A DNA stretch of 15,180 nucleotides. Source: an uncultured Clostridia bacterium. GTDB taxonomy: Bacteria; Bacillota; Clostridia; TANB77; CAG-508. Of the stretch, positions 11,996 through 15,180 are shown piece after piece. The notes beneath the pieces are model-generated. The model saw only the letters and a list, made by a program, of their open reading frames with translations, did no database searches and was not told the DNA's origin. The DNA is taken from NCBI GenBank assembly GCA_944386335.1, contig CALXAQ010000024.1:1-15180 (forward strand). Direction: 5' to 3'. Both the position numbers and the translations under genes were made by a program. How positions within the stretch are numbered: position 1 is the stretch's first letter; each line of letters opens with the position of its first letter.

Positions 11996-14668
11996 ATGAA
12001 TATAAAAAACGTTATCTTGTCTTTTAAAAGTGATTATGAAAATATTTTGAAAAAAAATGAATATATATCCTTGCAAGAAATGAGAAAAAGGATGCAGATT
12101 TATGCACCTTATTATCAATCTTGCAAAAAGGAATTACAAAAAGTGTTACAGGAATCTACTGTTGATGAGGAAGAAATACAACAGTTTGTGATGCAAATAG
12201 AAAAAATACCAGAATTAATAGAACAACATAATCATAGATTTATAGAAAAGGAATTACAACTTCTAAAACCATATTTTGATAATATTTTAAAAGAAATTGA
12301 TCCTAATATTGTACTAGATGAAGAACAAAGAAGAGCAGTTTTAACAGATGAAAAGTATTGCCTATTAATAGCGGGAGCAGGAGCAGGAAAAACTACTACA
12401 ATGGCAGCAAAAGTAAGATATTTGGTAGAAAAAAAACATGTTCGACCAGAGGAAATTATTGTTATTTCGTATACGAATAAGGCCATTAATGAATTAAAAG
12501 ATAGAATCAATAAAAAACTAGATATCCCAGCTAAAATTATTACATTTCATGCATTTGGTTATGAAATTATCAAACAATTTTATGCTCAAACACCAGAAGT
12601 AAATTTCTCTTCTTATAGAATTATATTAAAAATGTTAGAAAAAACTATCTTTCAGGATAAACAATTCATGAAAAATATTGTACTATTTTTAGGCTATTAT
12701 TTTAATATACCAGAAGAAGCATGGCAGTTTAATAACTTAGAAGAGTATCATACATATAAAGCAATGCAAGATTACTCAACTTTAAAGAGTAATTTAGGAG
12801 AATATATACAAACAATAGAACTTACAAGAAGCAAAAATAAAAGAACGATTACAGGGGAATATTTAAGATCTATGCAGGAAGTAGAAATAGCTAATTTTCT
12901 TTACTTAAATGGTATAGAATATGAGTATGAAAAAGTATATGGGGCTACTTTAGGAAAATCGCGTAAACAATATACCCCTGATTTTTATATTAGACAAGGG
13001 GAAAACGAGGCATATATTGAACATTTTGGTATTAGTGAAAATAAAACTAGTCATTTATATAATCCAAAAGAATTGGCTAGATATATTCAAAATATTGCAC
13101 AAAAGGAAGTTTTACATTTAGCCAGAAATACTACTTTAATAGAAACCTGGAGTTCTTATAATGATGGAAGAGGTATAAGAGAACATTTAAAAGAGGAATT
13201 AGAGAAGCATGGATTTATTTTAAAACCGCGAGAGGAAAAAGAGGTATATCAAAAGATAGTAACTACTGGAAAAGACAAATATGTTTATAAATTTATTGAA
13301 TTTTTAATGACTTTTATTGAGCATTATAAGACAATGGGATATGATGGTGATGGATTTGAAATTTTGCGTAAAAGAACAGATAATGCAAGAACACTTTTAT
13401 TTTTAGAAATTGCTCAAAAAGTATATGCATATTATCAAGAAACGTTAAAGAAAAATAATCAAATAGATTATGCAGATATGATTAATGAGGGAATATTTTA
13501 TCTTTCGCAAATAGAGAAGCAAGGAATAAAATTACCCTATCAATATATTATTATTGATGAGTTTCAAGATATAGCTAGGCAAAGATTTGACTTTACAAAA
13601 AAATTATCACAGGTTTCTGATGCAAAAGTAGTAGCTGTAGGAGATGATTGGCAGTCAATTTTTGCATTTGCAGGCTCTGATATTACTTTGTTTACAAAAT
13701 TTTTAGAATTAATGGGATCAGGTAAAGAATTACAAATTACACATACTTATAGAAATTCTCAAGAGCTCATTGATATAGCAGGAGATTTTATACAAAAAAA
13801 TCAATCACAGATAACAAAGCAATTAATTTCTAATAAACATCTGCAAGATCCTGTTGCTATAGAAACTTATGATGATTCTAATAGTTTTTATGCTAATTTA
13901 GCAAATTGTGTAGAAAATATTATTGAAAAACTTATTAAGGAATACGGAATGCATACTTCTATTTTATTAATAGGAAGGTATAATTTTGACCTTCATAAAT
14001 TAGAGAAAACAGGGAAGTTTGAAGATTTAAAAAGAGAAAATAGAGTAAAGAGTGTAAAATTTCCACAAGCAAATTTAACTTTTTTAACAGCACATAGTTC
14101 TAAGGGACTAGGATATGATAATGTTATCATTTTAAATATGTTAGAGTCAAAGTTTGGCTTTCCTTCACAAGTAGAAGAAGATCCAATTATGAAATTAGTA
14201 ATACAAGAAGAAAATGAAATTCCATTTGCAGAAGAAAGAAGACTGTTATATGTGGCTTTAACTAGAACGAAAAATAGAGTATATATTGCAACTCCTTTAA
14301 ATAGACCGTCCAGATTTGTGGTAGAACTTATAGAAAATTATCATTTGAAATATGAAGGCGTTTTGAATAAAAAAATAGTAGATTACTATCAATTAAAATG
14401 CCCTGTATGTGGCAGACCTTTAAAATATGAGGTAAACAAGACATATGGTCTTCCATTATACATTTGTACTAATGAACCAGAAGTATGTGATTTTATGACA
14501 AATAGTAAAGAATGTATGAAAGATATTTTTAAATGTGATGTGTGCCGAGACGGTTACATGATAGTAAAGAAAAATTTAGATAAAGAGGAATATTTTTATG
14601 GTTGTACGAATTATAACAATGGAGAAGGATGTAAACATATAATAAATTTCTGGGAAGAGTATGTTTAA
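11996..14668 (+). CDS. UvrD/HelD-like SF1 helicase with nuclease-like insert and zinc ribbons
   Basis: 890 residues. An ATP-dependent 3'-5' DNA translocase of superfamily 1, most like DNA helicase IV (HelD) relatives. A charged, mostly helical region fills residues 1-110. Motif I G-A-G-A-G-K-T-T is 127-134; motif II D-E-F-Q-D starts at 521; motif III is V-G-D-D-W-Q-S-I-F-A-F-A-G; then T-H-T-Y-R-N, A-H-S-S-K-G-L-G-Y (V) and L-L-Y-V-A-L-T-R-T-K (VI). An insert in subdomain 1B (about 290-400) carries P-D-F (328-330) and Y-I-E-H-F-G with Glu342. This resembles a PD-(D/E)xK nuclease fold, but His stands where the catalytic Lys is expected. The end has topoisomerase-type zinc ribbons: Cys802, 805, 824, 831 and Cys847, 850, 870, 879. 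Likely role: DNA repair or recombination intermediates. No defence partner gene is adjacent. Confidence 0.88.
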   Translation: MNIKNVILSFKSDYENILKKNEYISLQEMRKRMQIYAPYYQSCKKELQKVLQESTVDEEEIQQFVMQIEKIPELIEQHNHRFIEKELQLLKPYFDNILKEIDPNIVLDEEQRRAVLTDEKYCLLIAGAGAGKTTTMAAKVRYLVEKKHVRPEEIIVISYTNKAINELKDRINKKLDIPAKIITFHAFGYEIIKQFYAQTPEVNFSSYRIILKMLEKTIFQDKQFMKNIVLFLGYYFNIPEEAWQFNNLEEYHTYKAMQDYSTLKSNLGEYIQTIELTRSKNKRTITGEYLRSMQEVEIANFLYLNGIEYEYEKVYGATLGKSRKQYTPDFYIRQGENEAYIEHFGISENKTSHLYNPKELARYIQNIAQKEVLHLARNTTLIETWSSYNDGRGIREHLKEELEKHGFILKPREEKEVYQKIVTTGKDKYVYKFIEFLMTFIEHYKTMGYDGDGFEILRKRTDNARTLLFLEIAQKVYAYYQETLKKNNQIDYADMINEGIFYLSQIEKQGIKLPYQYIIIDEFQDIARQRFDFTKKLSQVSDAKVVAVGDDWQSIFAFAGSDITLFTKFLELMGSGKELQITHTYRNSQELIDIAGDFIQKNQSQITKQLISNKHLQDPVAIETYDDSNSFYANLANCVENIIEKLIKEYGMHTSILLIGRYNFDLHKLEKTGKFEDLKRENRVKSVKFPQANLTFLTAHSSKGLGYDNVIILNMLESKFGFPSQVEEDPIMKLVIQEENEIPFAEERRLLYVALTRTKNRVYIATPLNRPSRFVVELIENYHLKYEGVLNKKIVDYYQLKCPVCGRPLKYEVNKTYGLPLYICTNEPEVCDFMTNSKECMKDIFKCDVCRDGYMIVKKNLDKEEYFYGCTNYNNGEGCKHIINFWEEYV

Positions 14669-14674
14669 AATATA

Positions 14675-14699
14675 CTAGAAATACAGTTCTAGGACAACA
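14675..14699 (+). promoter_or_regulatory. Small inverted repeat with SpoIIID-box-like site
   Basis: CTAGAA (14675-14680) and TTCTAG (14687-14692) form a 6-bp stem, too weak and without a U-run to be a firm terminator. It runs into TAGGACAACA (14690-14699), which fits the B. subtilis SpoIIID consensus WWRRACARNY at 9 of 10 positions. Since it lies upstream of a spoIIID gene, autoregulation is possible, but the consensus is very degenerate. Confidence 0.3.
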
Positions 14700-14702
14700 T
14701 CC

Positions 14703-14734
14703 GTATGAATACAATAAAACAAAAGTATTCATAC
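14703..14734 (+). repeat. Perfect 10-bp inverted repeat just ahead of the spoIIID ribosome site
   Basis: GTATGAATAC (14703-14712) and GTATTCATAC (14725-14734) are exact reverse complements around an A-rich 12-nt loop. The right arm ends one base before the ribosome-binding GGAGG (14736-14740). Each arm is itself nearly palindromic (GTAT-2-ATAC). It could be an RNA hairpin affecting translation or a repressor operator. No U-run follows. Confidence 0.6.
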
Positions 14735-14749
14735 TGGAGGTTTTCATAT

Positions 14750-14989
14750 ATGAAGGGTATTTCTATAGAACAGCGTGCTGTAGATTTGGCACATTATATT
14801 ATAGATTCAAAAGATACAGTAAGGGGAGCAGCTAAAAAATTTGGTGTTTCTAAATCAACAGTACACACGGAAGTAACACTCAAGAACGGTAAGAAAATAG
14901 GACAAGTTATTCCAGAAAGTATTGAGATTAAAGGAGTATTCTTGGCGAAGAGAAAGTCTATTGTGAAATTGGGATTGGTAATTAGATAA
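14750..14989 (+). CDS. spoIIID: SpoIIID-type sporulation regulator, altered C-terminus
   Basis: 79 residues. SpoIIID is the small mother-cell DNA-binding protein that adjusts sigma-E genes and sigK during sporulation. Residues 1-43 match the family well: E-Q-R-A-V-D-L-A-H-Y-I-I-D-S-K-D-T-V-R then A-A-K-K-F-G-V-S-K-S-T-V-H, the helix-turn-helix. After T43 the usual T-E-R-L-P-x-I-N-P segment and the basic end around R-H-x-R-G-G-x-A-T are absent; a Lys/Val/Ile-rich tail of about 36 residues stands instead. In the +1 frame from 14901 a K-V-L-x-L-K-E..R-R-E-S stretch looks faintly like the lost tail, suggesting frameshifts or sequence error. Start at 14750 chosen for GGAGG at 9 nt; the in-frame ATG at 14705 lies in the hairpin without a ribosome site. 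Family call is good; function of this copy uncertain. Confidence 0.75.
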   Translation: MKGISIEQRAVDLAHYIIDSKDTVRGAAKKFGVSKSTVHTEVTLKNGKKIGQVIPESIEIKGVFLAKRKSIVKLGLVIR

Positions 14990-14996
14990 AATTTTT

Positions 14997-15035
14997 ATAA
15001 AGCTTTAAAAGTAAAATTTTAAGGCTTTATTTTTT
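14997..15035 (+). terminator. Intrinsic terminator after spoIIID
   Basis: Arms 14997-15010 and 15017-15030 pair over 14 bp with one G-T wobble. The loop is GTAAAA, followed by a T-run to 15035. It begins 8 bases after the spoIIID stop. Confidence 0.85.
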
Positions 15036-15125
15036 AAACCTAAAAAACAGCTAAAATATGAAAAAAGAACAGAATGGAGAAGGTTCTAGTTATAAAAGGT
15101 AAAATTTTATTAAAATTCAGTATGG

Positions 15126-15154
15126 TTGCATTATTTTTTTTGTTATGATAAAAT
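15126..15154 (+). promoter_or_regulatory. Promoter for a gene beyond the right edge
   Basis: TTGCAT at 15126-15131, a 17-nt T-rich spacer, TAAAAT at 15149-15154. No start codon with a ribosome site follows inside the window. The rest of 15036-15180 shows nothing else I can support. Confidence 0.5.
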
Positions 15155-15180
15155 TCAATTGTGTTATTAGAAATAATAAT

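Noticed and set aside
11996..14668. Helicase as the core of an anti-phage defence operon
   Set aside because: Neighbours are a P-type ATPase and spoIIID; no nuclease, reverse transcriptase, Argonaute or sensor gene is present, and the gene has its own promoter.

Overview
The window is AT-rich, and its genes have Shine-Dalgarno sites (AGGAG type) and sigma-A-like promoters with 17-bp spacers. Together with a SpoIIID-type sporulation regulator, a PFL/PFL-activase pair, a CnaB/SpaA-repeat surface protein and an ArsP_2/DUF2899 permease, this points to an anaerobic, probably gut-associated member of the Clostridia. No rRNA, tRNA, IS element, CRISPR array or phage module is visible. Most of the window reads as ordinary chromosome with small accessory pieces.

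Layout, left to right. (1) 1-1404 (+): the 3' part of a cell-surface protein with five tandem SpaA/CnaB domains. It ends exactly on a sortase-like LPRTGF motif with no membrane anchor after it. (2) 1512-2381 (+): a patatin-like phospholipase/esterase. (3) 2428-3554 (+): two small tandem genes with a degenerate GNAT-like layout, each with its own promoter and a similar leader. (4) 3697-4578 (+): a DUF2899/ArsP_2 heavy-metal (Mn/As-type) exporter with a Cys/His-rich loop, ending at a perfect 25-bp stem that also serves the convergent pfl genes. (5) 7738-4676 (-): pflB then pflA, the anaerobic pyruvate-to-formate plus acetyl-CoA step and its radical-SAM activase. A Fur-box-like palindrome lies upstream of the pflB promoter. 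(6) 8064-8830 (-): two paralogous XRE-family regulators whose promoters share a palindromic operator over the -35. (7) 8981-9301 (-): a C-terminal fragment of a DUF4130-type protein, probably a remnant. (8) 9549-11930 (+): a CtpE-like P-type ATPase. (9) 11996-14668 (+): a UvrD/HelD-like superfamily 1 helicase with a nuclease-like insertion and C-terminal zinc ribbons. (10) 14750-14989 (+): spoIIID, with an intact helix-turn-helix but an unfamiliar C-terminus. The last ~145 bp carry only a promoter for a gene beyond the window.

Functional links are modest. PflA activates PflB. The two XRE proteins probably control themselves or each other through the shared operator. The GNAT-like pair looks like a duplicated, co-regulated unit of unknown role. 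I see no clearly new multigene system. The most worthwhile leads are the anchorless LPRTG surface protein, the GNAT-like pair with its repeated start-site element, the shared XRE operator, the Fur-like box at pflB, and the altered SpoIIID C-terminus.
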